DNA of 35,530 bases from Gemmatimonadota bacterium. GTDB taxonomy: Bacteria; Gemmatimonadota; Gemmatimonadetes; Longimicrobiales; RSA9. Positions 7,583 through 15,457 of the stretch are shown here, piece by piece. The position numbers were made by a program, and so were the translations under genes. The stretch's first letter is position 1, and every line of letters starts with the position of its first letter. Below the pieces are notes generated by a model. The model did not search any database. It saw nothing but the letters and a program-made list of their open reading frames with translations, and had not been told where the DNA came from. Location: the NCBI GenBank assembly GCA_007126035.1, contig SLCC01000065.1, positions 1 through 35,530 of the forward strand, written 5' to 3'.

Positions 7583-7679
7583 GTCGGCGTCTCCGAAGAA
7601 AGTCCGAAGCCAATATGTACCGAACATGGGCCGAAGGGCAAGGGCCGCGTGGCAGCCCCGAAGGCACCGCTGAGGAGAA
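7583..7679. promoter_or_regulatory. lexA / trpF-like divergent promoter region with direct repeats
   Basis: Two direct-repeat pairs are present on the plus strand: GAAG (7595-7598) and GAAG (7606-7609), then GAAC (7622-7625) and GAAG (7633-7636), each pair separated by exactly 7 bases. Each half-site is preceded by CC. A fifth CCGAAG starts at 7658. For lexA, TTGCCC (complement of 7636-7641) and CATATT (complement of 7612-7617) are spaced 18 bases, a weak -35/-10 pair that the second repeat would overlap. The half-site spacing resembles the GTTC-N7-GTTC LexA box known in alphaproteobacteria. Confidence 0.42.
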
Positions 7680-8348
7680 GTGAGGTACCCGGTGATACCT
7701 GCATTGCCAGATGTGAAGGTCTGTGGGCTCTGTGATCCGTCTGACGCCGCGGAGGCGGTGGCGGCGGGTGCGACGCACGTCGGTGTGATCCGAGTGCCGT
7801 TCAGCCGGCGGATGCGTTCTCTGCCCGTGGCCAGGTCCGTATGCATGGCTGCGGTGGGGGCGTTGCGGGTGGGGGTGTACGTGGATGAGTCGACCGTGAC
7901 CATCCTGCGAGAGGCGTCACAGCTGGGGCTGGACGTGATACAGCTCCACGGCTCCGAGACTCCTGAGCGGGTGGAGGCTCTGGTTGCGCGTGGTCTGGAG
8001 GTGTGGAAGACGGTGAAGCCGGTGCGGGCGGAAGATCTTCTGGCATCGACGCGTCTGTACGCGGCCGCGGACCTGCTGTTGGTGGAGGGGCGTAGCGACC
8101 TGGACGTCTGGGTTGCGGGTCCCCGTTCCCGGTGGGGCGAGGTGGCTGCGGCAGTGGATCGGTTGCCGCCCGGCACGCTCCTGGGAGTGACGGGCGGCCT
8201 GACGCCGGAGAACGTGGGCCAGGTGGTCCGTCGGTTCCGGCCAACATTGGTGGATGTGAGCACTGGGGTGGAGTCGGAGCGGGGTCGCAAGGATCCGCTG
8301 CTGGTCACCGAGTTCATCAGTCAGGCCCGGGCCACAGGTGGTTCATAG
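7680..8348 (+). CDS. trpF: Phosphoribosylanthranilate isomerase-like protein, divergent
   Basis: TrpF catalyses the Amadori rearrangement of phosphoribosylanthranilate in tryptophan synthesis. This 222-residue protein has the family frame: the catalytic Cys15 in KVCG, LDVIQLHG near 84-91, TGGLTPENV near 171-179, and VDVSTGVE near 191-198. Two usually strict features differ. The general-acid Asp of the LLLD strand is absent; Val135-Glu136 stand there. The phosphate-binding GG(T/S)GK loop is replaced by WVAGPR. No other trp gene is nearby. GTG at 7680 is used; GTG at 7692 has a better-placed GAGG and is a real alternative. It may be an active variant with Glu as acid, or a repurposed barrel. 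Confidence 0.78.
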   Translation: MRYPVIPALPDVKVCGLCDPSDAAEAVAAGATHVGVIRVPFSRRMRSLPVARSVCMAAVGALRVGVYVDESTVTILREASQLGLDVIQLHGSETPERVEALVARGLEVWKTVKPVRAEDLLASTRLYAAADLLLVEGRSDLDVWVAGPRSRWGEVAAAVDRLPPGTLLGVTGGLTPENVGQVVRRFRPTLVDVSTGVESERGRKDPLLVTEFISQARATGGS

Positions 8349-8407
8349 TGGCGCGTTGGGGGGCGTATGGTAAATTGGACCGAAGCGTTTGAGAGTCGTC
8401 TCTGGTG

Positions 8408-10123
8408 ATGGAGGCGAACGGATTGAGCGATCCGACGGCCGGCGCAGGTGAAGGGCCGGCAAGGGACGCACCTGGCAGTGCGGAAGTGGCATCTCTTCTG
8501 GGGATGCTCCCCAAGGCTCTGCGCGCCTTCCAGATGTACGAGTCCAACAACCCCGTGTTTCGGCATTTTCAGGATGCCTTGCGGGATTCCCTTGTCAGTC
8601 TCTGGTCCAGGGCGGATGAGCTGGAGCTGGCGGTTCACGAAGACGGGTTCGAGTATCGAGGCAGGAGGTTTCCCGTCGGCTCGGGTCGAGACTCCCTGGC
8701 TTACTCCTTCCACAAGGACGGGATCCGCTACCTGAAGTTCCTGCCAGGTTTCGAGGACGAGGTGGGGCCGTTCCTGGCAGCGATCCAGCGGGCGCGTCGT
8801 CGTGACGATGACGAGAACGACATGGTCGCTGTGCTGTGGGAGGCTGATCTCAGCGCATTCGAGTATCGCTGGGTGGACCTGCTGACCGGGGCCGTGGCGA
8901 TGCCTGAGGCACCAGGCGGAGGCGCGGCCGGCGCCCTCGCGGCGATTCCGTCGGAGGTGGGGGCGGAGGAAGCGGTGGGCGAGCCGGCGGACCGCGCGGC
9001 GATCGGGCTGACGCGGGATGACTTCGACGATACGCTCTACTTCCTCGGTCGAGCCGAGCTTGCGACCCTGGCTGCGGAGGTCGAAGCCGAACGGGGACGC
9101 GACCTTCGGCGGGGCGTGTTGAACGCGCTGCTCGATCGGCTGGAAGACGCCTCGAGCCCGGTGCGGCAGGAAGAGATCATGGACATCCTGGATCAGCTCC
9201 TGCCCATGTTCCTGAGCCGTGGCGAGTTGACCTACGCGGTCCAGATCCTGGATGAGCTGGACCGGCTGTCGAAGGGAGCGGCCGACTCCAATCTGGCGCT
9301 GGTGGAACGGGTAGAGAAGCTGTTCTCCCGCCTCGAGGACCAACAGGTGCTGGAGCAGTTCGTCCGGGCGTTGGAGGATGGGGCGGTCTCGCCGGACTCC
9401 CATGAGGTAGGCCTTTTCTTCAGCCGACTCCGAGACCCGGCCCTGCCCGTGCTGATCCGGTTCGCGGAGGCGACGGCTGATCCGGCGGTGGCGAGCCGCC
9501 TGGCATCGGCCATCGACGGTGTGGCCGCCAGGTATCCCGCCACAGTGGCCTCCCTTCTGGCCTCGGAGGACACGGTGCTGGTGAAGGGAGCAGCTCGTGC
9601 GGCGGGTCGGACGAAGATGACACGGGCGGTGGACGGGCTCAAGAACGCCCTCTCCCACCGGGATCCAACGTTGAGGTTGGTGGCCGTGAAGGCCTTGGCG
9701 CTGCTTCGGTCGCCCTCGTCGTTGCAGGCGCTGATCGGGCCGCTCCGCGATGAGGACCGGGAGGTGCGTATCGCAGCCGCTCGCGCTCTGGGCGCTTTGG
9801 GGTACGTCTCGGCGCGGGATGCGCTGTGGGAGGCACTGGGGGGTCGTCGCTTGAGGGACGCGGACCTGACGGAGAAGTTGGCGTTCTTCGAAGCGTACGG
9901 CGCGGTGGGCGGGTCTGTGGCAGCGGAACGTCTGGGTCGTATGCTCAACGGCAAGGGTTTCCTGGGGCGCAGGACCAGGTCGGATCTCCGGGCGTGCGCG
10001 GCCCTCGGTCTCGGCCAGCTCGGCACGGTGGAGGCCAGGGCCGCGCTGGAGAAGGGTCGCTTCGACGACGACCCGGTGGTCCGGAATGCGGTGCTGCGTG
10101 CGTTGCAGGAGGACGGGCAATGA
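8408..10123 (+). CDS. HEAT-repeat protein with a module shared with the next gene
   Basis: A 571-residue, probably cytosolic protein with no transmembrane segment. Residues about 31-130 form an N-terminal alpha/beta module resembling that of the following HD-GYP protein. An acidic/alanine-rich linker lies near 165-200. From about 210 to the end it is helical, and clear HEAT repeats occupy about 395-560 (for example segments around RDPTLRLVAVKAL and DREVRIAAARALGALG). HEAT solenoids are protein-binding scaffolds; no catalytic motif is visible. The ATG at 8408 is used. GTG at 8405 is equivalent, while TTG at 8423 has a better ribosome site (GGAGG, 8-base spacing). Its stop overlaps the HD-GYP start as ATGA, so the two are probably made together and may bind each other. 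Confidence 0.85.
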   Translation: MEANGLSDPTAGAGEGPARDAPGSAEVASLLGMLPKALRAFQMYESNNPVFRHFQDALRDSLVSLWSRADELELAVHEDGFEYRGRRFPVGSGRDSLAYSFHKDGIRYLKFLPGFEDEVGPFLAAIQRARRRDDDENDMVAVLWEADLSAFEYRWVDLLTGAVAMPEAPGGGAAGALAAIPSEVGAEEAVGEPADRAAIGLTRDDFDDTLYFLGRAELATLAAEVEAERGRDLRRGVLNALLDRLEDASSPVRQEEIMDILDQLLPMFLSRGELTYAVQILDELDRLSKGAADSNLALVERVEKLFSRLEDQQVLEQFVRALEDGAVSPDSHEVGLFFSRLRDPALPVLIRFAEATADPAVASRLASAIDGVAARYPATVASLLASEDTVLVKGAARAAGRTKMTRAVDGLKNALSHRDPTLRLVAVKALALLRSPSSLQALIGPLRDEDREVRIAAARALGALGYVSARDALWEALGGRRLRDADLTEKLAFFEAYGAVGGSVAAERLGRMLNGKGFLGRRTRSDLRACAALGLGQLGTVEARAALEKGRFDDDPVVRNAVLRALQEDGQ

Positions 10124-11568
10124 GCCAGGAGACCCTGACGTTCGGCACCACGGCGGCCCAGCAGCAGCGGCACGCGCAGGCGGTCCTGGTAGGCCTGTAC
10201 TCGGCGCTCCAGGCGCTGCGGCTATTCCCCCTCGAGAATCAGACGGTACAGAAGGCGTTGGTTGACCTGCACGCAGCCACCGCGCGTGTCGTCGAGCGGG
10301 AAGGTGAGCTGGAGGTGGCGCTGGTGGGGGACTTCCTCTTCGTGAACGAGGTCAGGGTCCGGCTGGATCTGTCCACCTACGCCGCCTTCTCGCTGGTCTC
10401 TTCGTCCATGCAGCGGCATCGCGTCGGGACTATCCGGGTCGCCCGTGGCGTTGAGCGGGAGGAGTGGCCGCCTTTCCTGGCCCTGCTCCTCCAGCAGGCC
10501 GAGGCCGAAGAGGAGACGTTCGAGCGGTTCGCTGCCCGGCTCGAGACGACACCGGTTCGACACCTGGTGGTGGGTCCCCCCAGGGAGCGGCCGCAGCTGG
10601 ACCACGAGGCCCAACTCTCGAAGGAAGCGGCGAAACAGGCCTACTTCCAGACGGTGGAGGTCGCCAGGAGCGTACTGGGAGATGTGAGGCTGAAGAAGTC
10701 GGTGAACGCGCGGCGTGTGAAGCGGTCGGTCCAGAACATTGTGGATCAGGTCCTCAACAACGAGACCTGGATCATGGGGATGACCGCGCTCCGCGACTAC
10801 GACGACTACACGTTCACCCACTGCGTGAACGTGTGCATCTTCAGCGTGGTCCTGGGCCAGAAACTGGGCCTGCCGAAGCTGGATCTGTACGAGCTGGGCG
10901 TCGGCGGGTTGCTCCACGACATCGGCAAGATGAGGGTGGATGAGAGCATCACCAAGAAGCCGGGGTCGCTGACCGAGGCGGAGCTGAGGGCTATCCAGGA
11001 GCATCCCACGGAGGGCCTTCTGGCACTGTTCAACATGCATGGCTTCGGGGAGGTGCCGTACCGGGCCATGCTCACGGCGTACGAGCACCACATGAAGACG
11101 GACCTGACGGGATATCCGCGCAGCAAGAGGCCCCGCGCGCCCGGCCTCTTCTCCCGCATCGTCGCCGTCGCTGACGCGTTCGATGCCGCCACGTCGGTCC
11201 GGTGTTACCAGGCGCTGCCCAAGCGCCCGGAAGACGCCCTGGAGGAGATGCGTGACAATGAGAAGCGGGGTCTTGACCCGCTGCTGGTCAAGGCGCTCAT
11301 CAACGTCACCGGCATCTACCCGGTGGGGACTCTGGTCTTCCTCGACACCTTCGAGCTGGCCGTGGTGACGGCCGCCAATCCGGACCGGGAGAAGTTGCAC
11401 CAGCCGGTGGTCAAGGTCATCTACGACGCCCGGGGCGTACCCCTGGCCGAGCCGGTCACGGTCAACCTGGCCGTGGATGGCGCCGCTGAAGGCCGCCCGC
11501 GCCGCCGCGTCATCAAGACGACGCGCCCGGATAGCCACGGCATCGACGTGGGCGCCTATTTCCTGTAA
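10120..11568 (+). CDS. HD-GYP domain protein, putative cyclic-di-nucleotide phosphodiesterase
   Basis: The 482-residue product has an N-terminal module (about 23-128) resembling that of the upstream HEAT protein, a helical connector (165-215) and an HD-GYP domain (about 220-400). HD-GYP proteins typically hydrolyse cyclic di-GMP using a di- or tri-iron site. Visible metal-site residues are His266-Asp267 (HDIGK), the histidine of EHP near 289, His323-His324 and the Asp of VADAFDA; the name motif Gly331-Tyr332-Pro333 is intact. The usual HHERxDGxGYP stretch reads HHMKTDLTGYP, a modest departure. A C-terminal beta-rich tail (about 410-460) is typical of a subgroup. ATG at 10120 overlaps the previous stop. 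There is no receiver domain, so input may come through the N-terminal module or the HEAT partner. Confidence 0.9.
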   Translation: MSQETLTFGTTAAQQQRHAQAVLVGLYSALQALRLFPLENQTVQKALVDLHAATARVVEREGELEVALVGDFLFVNEVRVRLDLSTYAAFSLVSSSMQRHRVGTIRVARGVEREEWPPFLALLLQQAEAEEETFERFAARLETTPVRHLVVGPPRERPQLDHEAQLSKEAAKQAYFQTVEVARSVLGDVRLKKSVNARRVKRSVQNIVDQVLNNETWIMGMTALRDYDDYTFTHCVNVCIFSVVLGQKLGLPKLDLYELGVGGLLHDIGKMRVDESITKKPGSLTEAELRAIQEHPTEGLLALFNMHGFGEVPYRAMLTAYEHHMKTDLTGYPRSKRPRAPGLFSRIVAVADAFDAATSVRCYQALPKRPEDALEEMRDNEKRGLDPLLVKALINVTGIYPVGTLVFLDTFELAVVTAANPDREKLHQPVVKVIYDARGVPLAEPVTVNLAVDGAAEGRPRRRVIKTTRPDSHGIDVGAYFL

Positions 11569-11608
11569 CGAGCCTGGGAGTCGACGCTGGTCAGCCGACG
11601 CCGGTCGC

Positions 11609-13282
11609 TCAGTCCTTCAGCCGCTCCGGCAGGGCCGGGTCCGGGTGGACGAACAGGGTCGAGACCTGATCGGGTAGCACGATGCCGGGAGCGGCTTTGC
11701 GCGGCTTGCGGACGTGCTTGCGCCGGGTCCAGTCCACGGGGACCGTGCCCGACGTCCTGGCCCGGCTGTTGAGAGCAGCGAGGACGGCTGCCTCCACCAG
11801 GTCGGCTTGCGGAGGGCTCCGTTCACGGTCGTCCCAGCGCAGCACGACGTGCGCCCCGGCGGCGTCACGGGCATGGAGCCATATGTCGTCCGGCGAGGAG
11901 TGGTGGAAGGTAAGCTCGTCGTTGGCGCGACCCGCCCGCCCGACCCGGATCTCCAGACCGCCTGAGCTCCGGAACCGGCGATACGGCAGCCGCTCCGTCT
12001 CGGGCATCGACTGCCGCGCCTGCGGCCTGATGCCTTCCAACCAGCGCGAAACCTCGGCGGGATCGGCCCGGCCCTCATCTGCTGCCTGGAGGAACGTCTC
12101 GAGCCGGTTCTGGTCGGCTAGGAGTGAGCGGATGCGGGAGGGCAGGCGGGCCGCGGCCCGCTCCCGCTTGCGGGCCCGGTCGTAGAGGGCCCGGGCGTTG
12201 TCCATGGGGGTGAGGGTCGGGTCCAGGTCCAGCGCCAGCGTGCCACCCTGGAAATCGTCGAGTGTGACCTGCCGCTCACCTTTCCGGAACCGGTGGAGCT
12301 GTGCCATCAACAGGTCCGCCTGCCTTCGAAGCGCCACGGCCTCGGCCGGTGCAGACGCCGCTTCGGCTCGCATACGGGCCGCCTGGGCGCGCACCCGCGC
12401 CAGCTGATCCTGGAGGGCTGCCCGGACCTCGGGCGCCAGGACCGATGCGCCAGGCTGGTCGGCCGCCTGTTCCAGCGCGGTCAGCAAGGACAGGACGGTC
12501 CTGCCGGAAACTCCGGGCAGAGGCAGCGGGTACGGCGTGGGACGATCCAGCTCCAGCAGCTGCGGGTGCGCGGGAGGAAGGGAGGCGATCTCGCGGTACC
12601 TCTTCCACGCGGGCTCTATCGGCCCCGGCTCCGTGGCGGCAGGGCCCAGGATGGCGGCCACGTTCAGCGGACTGGTCCAGGCCACCGACCTGACCAGCGC
12701 ACGACCCCGCTCGCCAGGGTCGATGTCGCGAAGGAGGTCCTGCCAGCGATCAAGGCTGATGGGGCTCTCCGCCCCTTCCCTGCCGGCGCCAGCCCGGCCA
12801 GGTGGCTCGTAGGGAACGCCCGCTCGGAGCGCGCGCATCCCCTGCCTCCGGGGCCGCATGGCCGAGATGATGGTGCCGTCCGGCGCCAGGGCCAGAACGT
12901 TCCACTGGTTGGTCATGAGCTCGACCACGAGACGAGCCGCCCGGTCCGGCCCACCGGCGTCGATGTCGATCGCCAGCCACCGCTCGTCGGGAGGGGCGGA
13001 GATTCGACGGATCCGGGGGCGACGCTGGGTCGGTATCCGCCGGCCGCCCCACCCCTCCACCGCTTCCTGTGAGCCCTGCGGGGGAGACATCGCCACCACA
13101 CGGATCCAGCCGCGCGTCGGGTGGAGCTCCCAGGCCAGCCGCTCGTCGCCCAGCTCGAGCGTGAAGCGCCGAGCGTCCGGATCCAGTCTCACGCCCCTCA
13201 ACCGTCGGGCGCGGAGTCGATCGTTCAGCTCCCTTGCGAGGTACTGGACCAGGATAGCATCATAGCGAATTACGTTTGACAC
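11609..13282 (-). CDS. rqcH: RqcH, NFACT-family ribosome quality control factor
   Basis: Bacterial Rqc2/NEMF homologue. It binds stalled 50S-peptidyl-tRNA complexes and directs alanine tailing of the nascent chain for degradation. The product is 557 residues, close to the usual size. The NFACT-N domain covers about 1-190, a helical/coiled-coil middle (about 285-400) includes an Ala/Arg-rich stretch, and the C-terminal NFACT-R (DUF814) domain lies about 440-540 with DDIWLHARDAAGAHVVLR. The near-invariant Asp-Arg pair of NFACT-N appears as Glu100-Arg101 (preceded by Asp99). The start is GTG at 13282 with GAGG almost adjacent. It converges on the HD-GYP gene and diverges from panB. Confidence 0.92.
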   Translation of the reverse strand: MSNVIRYDAILVQYLARELNDRLRARRLRGVRLDPDARRFTLELGDERLAWELHPTRGWIRVVAMSPPQGSQEAVEGWGGRRIPTQRRPRIRRISAPPDERWLAIDIDAGGPDRAARLVVELMTNQWNVLALAPDGTIISAMRPRRQGMRALRAGVPYEPPGRAGAGREGAESPISLDRWQDLLRDIDPGERGRALVRSVAWTSPLNVAAILGPAATEPGPIEPAWKRYREIASLPPAHPQLLELDRPTPYPLPLPGVSGRTVLSLLTALEQAADQPGASVLAPEVRAALQDQLARVRAQAARMRAEAASAPAEAVALRRQADLLMAQLHRFRKGERQVTLDDFQGGTLALDLDPTLTPMDNARALYDRARKRERAAARLPSRIRSLLADQNRLETFLQAADEGRADPAEVSRWLEGIRPQARQSMPETERLPYRRFRSSGGLEIRVGRAGRANDELTFHHSSPDDIWLHARDAAGAHVVLRWDDRERSPPQADLVEAAVLAALNSRARTSGTVPVDWTRRKHVRKPRKAAPGIVLPDQVSTLFVHPDPALPERLKD

Positions 13283-13344
13283 CTCGGAATAGTGGGTCTA
13301 GCTTCGGGCGCACGTCAAACCCTGCAACCGAGCGGTCATCGCCT

Positions 13345-14166
13345 ATGAGCACGGGCTCTGGCAGCGGGCGTACCACCATCAGGCGCCTGCTGGAGATGAA
13401 GGAGCGCGGCGAGAAGATAGTTGCGCTCACGGCATACGACTACCTGTTCGCCCGGCTGGTGGACGAGTCGGGGGTGGACGTGGTGTTGGTGGGTGACTCG
13501 TTGGGCCAGGTGGTGCTGGGTCACGAGAGCACGCTCCCGGTGACGATCCAGGACATGATCCACCACGGGCGGGCTGCCCGGCGGGGAGTGAAGAACGCGC
13601 TGCTGGTGGTGGACATGCCGTTCCTCAGCTTCCATGTCGCCCCGGCCGAGACCGTGCGCAACGGCGGTCGACTCATGGCCGAGACCGGGGCGGGGGCGGT
13701 GAAGCTGGAGGGCGGCAGCGCCTCGACCTGCGAGCATGTGGAGCGTCTGGTGGCCGCGGGGATCCCGGTGATGGGTCATGTGGGACTGACCCCGCAGTCG
13801 GTGCACGCTCTGGGCGGTTATCGGGTGCAGGGTCGTGGGGCGGCGGAGGGGGACCGGATCAGGCGGGAGGCGAAGGCCCTCGAGGAGGCCGGCTGCTTCA
13901 GCATCGTCCTCGAACTGCTGCCGGCGGCTCTGGCAGCGGACATCACGGCGGCCGCTCGGGTACCCACCATCGGGATCGGAGCCGGACCGGCGTGCGACGG
14001 CCAGATCCTGGTGCTGCACGACATGCTGGGCCTGAACGAAGGGTTCCGGCCCCGCTTCCTGCGGCGGTTCGCCGAGCTGGGCCGCGAGACTCGCCGGGGT
14101 GTGGAGTCCTATGTGAGCGCGGTCCGGTCAGGCGAGTATCCTGATCCGGAGCACTCTCACGAGTGA
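13345..14166 (+). CDS. panB: 3-methyl-2-oxobutanoate hydroxymethyltransferase
   Basis: First committed step of pantothenate synthesis: adds a hydroxymethyl group from methylene-tetrahydrofolate to ketoisovalerate, giving ketopantoate. It is a cytosolic, Mg-dependent TIM barrel. The 273-residue product shows the family N-terminus (LTAYDYLFARLVDESG), the metal-binding VLVGDSLGQVVLG loop, KLEGG near residue 122, GHVGLTPQ near 141, and GIGAGPACDGQILV near 210. ATG at 13345 is chosen over a 23-residue longer form because the family begins here. The stop overlaps the panC start as GTGA. Confidence 0.96.
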   Translation: MSTGSGSGRTTIRRLLEMKERGEKIVALTAYDYLFARLVDESGVDVVLVGDSLGQVVLGHESTLPVTIQDMIHHGRAARRGVKNALLVVDMPFLSFHVAPAETVRNGGRLMAETGAGAVKLEGGSASTCEHVERLVAAGIPVMGHVGLTPQSVHALGGYRVQGRGAAEGDRIRREAKALEEAGCFSIVLELLPAALAADITAAARVPTIGIGAGPACDGQILVLHDMLGLNEGFRPRFLRRFAELGRETRRGVESYVSAVRSGEYPDPEHSHE

Positions 14167-15029
14167 GGACGATCACCACCATAGCAGAGCTCCGCCGCGA
14201 GGTGGCGGCAGTGAGGGAACGCCACGGTTCGACTGGCCCGGGAGCCGGCGACCCTGTGGTGGGCCTGGTCCCCACCATGGGCTACCTCCACGAGGGTCAC
14301 CTGGCCCTGGTTGATCGGATCAGGGAGCTGGTTCCGTTCGTGGTCATGTCACTGTTCGTAAATCCCACGCAGTTCGGGGAGGGCGAGGACTTCGAGGCCT
14401 ATCCGCGGGACCTGAGCCGGGACATGGAGCTTGCGGAACAGCGCGGGGTACACGTCCTCTTCACGCCGTCGGTGGCGGAGGTATACCCGGCGGGCAGGCC
14501 GCTGGTGAGGGTGGTGCCGGGCCCGCTGGCGGACGTGCTGTGCGGCGCGTTCAGGCCGGGACATTTCGAGGGCGTGCTCACGGTGGTGGCCAAGCTGTTC
14601 GGCATGACGCAGCCGGACGTGGCGGTGTTCGGGCAGAAGGACTACCAACAGGTGGCGTTGATCCGGCGCATGGCGCGGGATCTGGACATGCCAGTCAGGA
14701 TAGAGGTGGTGCCGACCGTGCGAGATTACGACGGTCTGGCTCTCTCGTCCCGGAACGCCTATCTGACGGAGGTGGAGCGGGTCCGGGCCAGGACGCTGTC
14801 GGCCGGGCTGTTCGCGGCCCGGGCCGCGTTCGCAGAGGGCGAGGCCGCCGCGGATCGGCTGAAGGGATGTGCGGTGATCACGATGGCAGAGGCGGCGGTG
14901 AACCCGGAGTACCTGGAATTGCTGGATCCGGATACCCTGGCGCCGCTGGCGGAGGCGAGGGCGGGGGCGGTGCTGGCAGTGGCGGCCACGGTCGGTGCGA
15001 CCCGGCTCATCGACAACGTCATACTGTGA
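14163..15029 (+). CDS. panC: Pantothenate synthetase
   Basis: ATP-dependent condensation of pantoate with beta-alanine through a pantoyl-adenylate, in the cytosol. The 288-residue product has the nucleotidyl-transferase HIGH-like motif (TMGYLHEGHLAL, near 38-49), SLFVNPTQFG near 63-72, the GQKDYQQ segment near 158-164, and the KMSKS-like SSRNAYLT near 196-203. GTG at 14163 overlaps the panB stop by 4 bases. It is followed 22 bases later by panD, which supplies its beta-alanine, so the three-gene set covers the route apart from ketopantoate reduction (no panE or ilvC here). Confidence 0.96.
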   Translation: MRTITTIAELRREVAAVRERHGSTGPGAGDPVVGLVPTMGYLHEGHLALVDRIRELVPFVVMSLFVNPTQFGEGEDFEAYPRDLSRDMELAEQRGVHVLFTPSVAEVYPAGRPLVRVVPGPLADVLCGAFRPGHFEGVLTVVAKLFGMTQPDVAVFGQKDYQQVALIRRMARDLDMPVRIEVVPTVRDYDGLALSSRNAYLTEVERVRARTLSAGLFAARAAFAEGEAAADRLKGCAVITMAEAAVNPEYLELLDPDTLAPLAEARAGAVLAVAATVGATRLIDNVIL

Positions 15030-15051
15030 CAGAAGGATTAGGAGCGGCGCC

Positions 15052-15447
15052 ATGCGGCGGACCATGTGCAAGAGCAAGATCCATCGAGCCACGGTGACGG
15101 ATGCGGACCTGTCTTACGAGGGTTCCATCACACTGGACCCTGTCCTCATGGAGGCTGCGGAGCTGCTGGAGTATGAGCATGTCCACGTGGTCAACATCAA
15201 CAACGGTGCCCGTTTCGAGACCTATGTGATCACCGGTACGCCCGGCAGGGGAGAGGTTGTTCTGAACGGGGCCGCGGCTCGACTGGTCCAGCCCGGGGAC
15301 AAGGTGATCATCATGAGTTATGCCGCGTATGACCAGGTTGAGCTCGAGACCTTCCAGCCTCGCCTGGTCTTTGTCGACGACGGGAACCGGATAGTCGAGC
15401 AGACGGTGCGGGAGCGGACCCAGCAGCTCAAGGTCGAGCCGAGCTGA
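15052..15447 (+). CDS. panD: Aspartate 1-decarboxylase, self-processing proenzyme
   Basis: Makes beta-alanine from aspartate for pantothenate. It is translated as a proenzyme and cleaves itself between Gly24 and Ser25 (YEGS), producing the pyruvoyl cofactor on the larger chain. Lys9 and the arginine in GARFETY match known active-site positions. At 131 residues it is of normal length. ATG at 15052 has AGGAG 8 bases upstream; ATG at 15064 would leave Lys9 too close to the N-terminus. It is third in the pan operon; the YqeK-like gene begins 10 bases after its stop. Confidence 0.96.
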   Translation: MRRTMCKSKIHRATVTDADLSYEGSITLDPVLMEAAELLEYEHVHVVNINNGARFETYVITGTPGRGEVVLNGAAARLVQPGDKVIIMSYAAYDQVELETFQPRLVFVDDGNRIVEQTVRERTQQLKVEPS

Positions 15448-15457
15448 GCCGGCGGCC

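Noticed and set aside
7615-7627. Inverted repeat ATGT-N5-ACAT as a LexA operator
   Set aside because: The arms are only 4 bp and cannot be extended. The direct-repeat pairs around it explain the region better, although a palindromic operator is not excluded.
7583-8317. N-terminal extension of lexA upstream of 7582
   Set aside because: The frame stays open, but the extra residues lie antisense to the trpF-like gene and LexA proteins begin at the DNA-binding domain encoded from 7582.
9826-10119. N-terminal extension of the HD-GYP protein
   Set aside because: These codons lie inside the HEAT repeats of the upstream gene in another frame. The ATG at 10120 overlaps the HEAT stop codon in the usual ATGA manner.
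8321-10120. Long open frame antisense to the HEAT gene
   Set aside because: It mirrors the third-position GC bias of the real gene; its protein has no recognisable domain and is rich in His, Arg and Gln, as expected for a shadow frame. The plus-strand frame has clear HEAT repeats.
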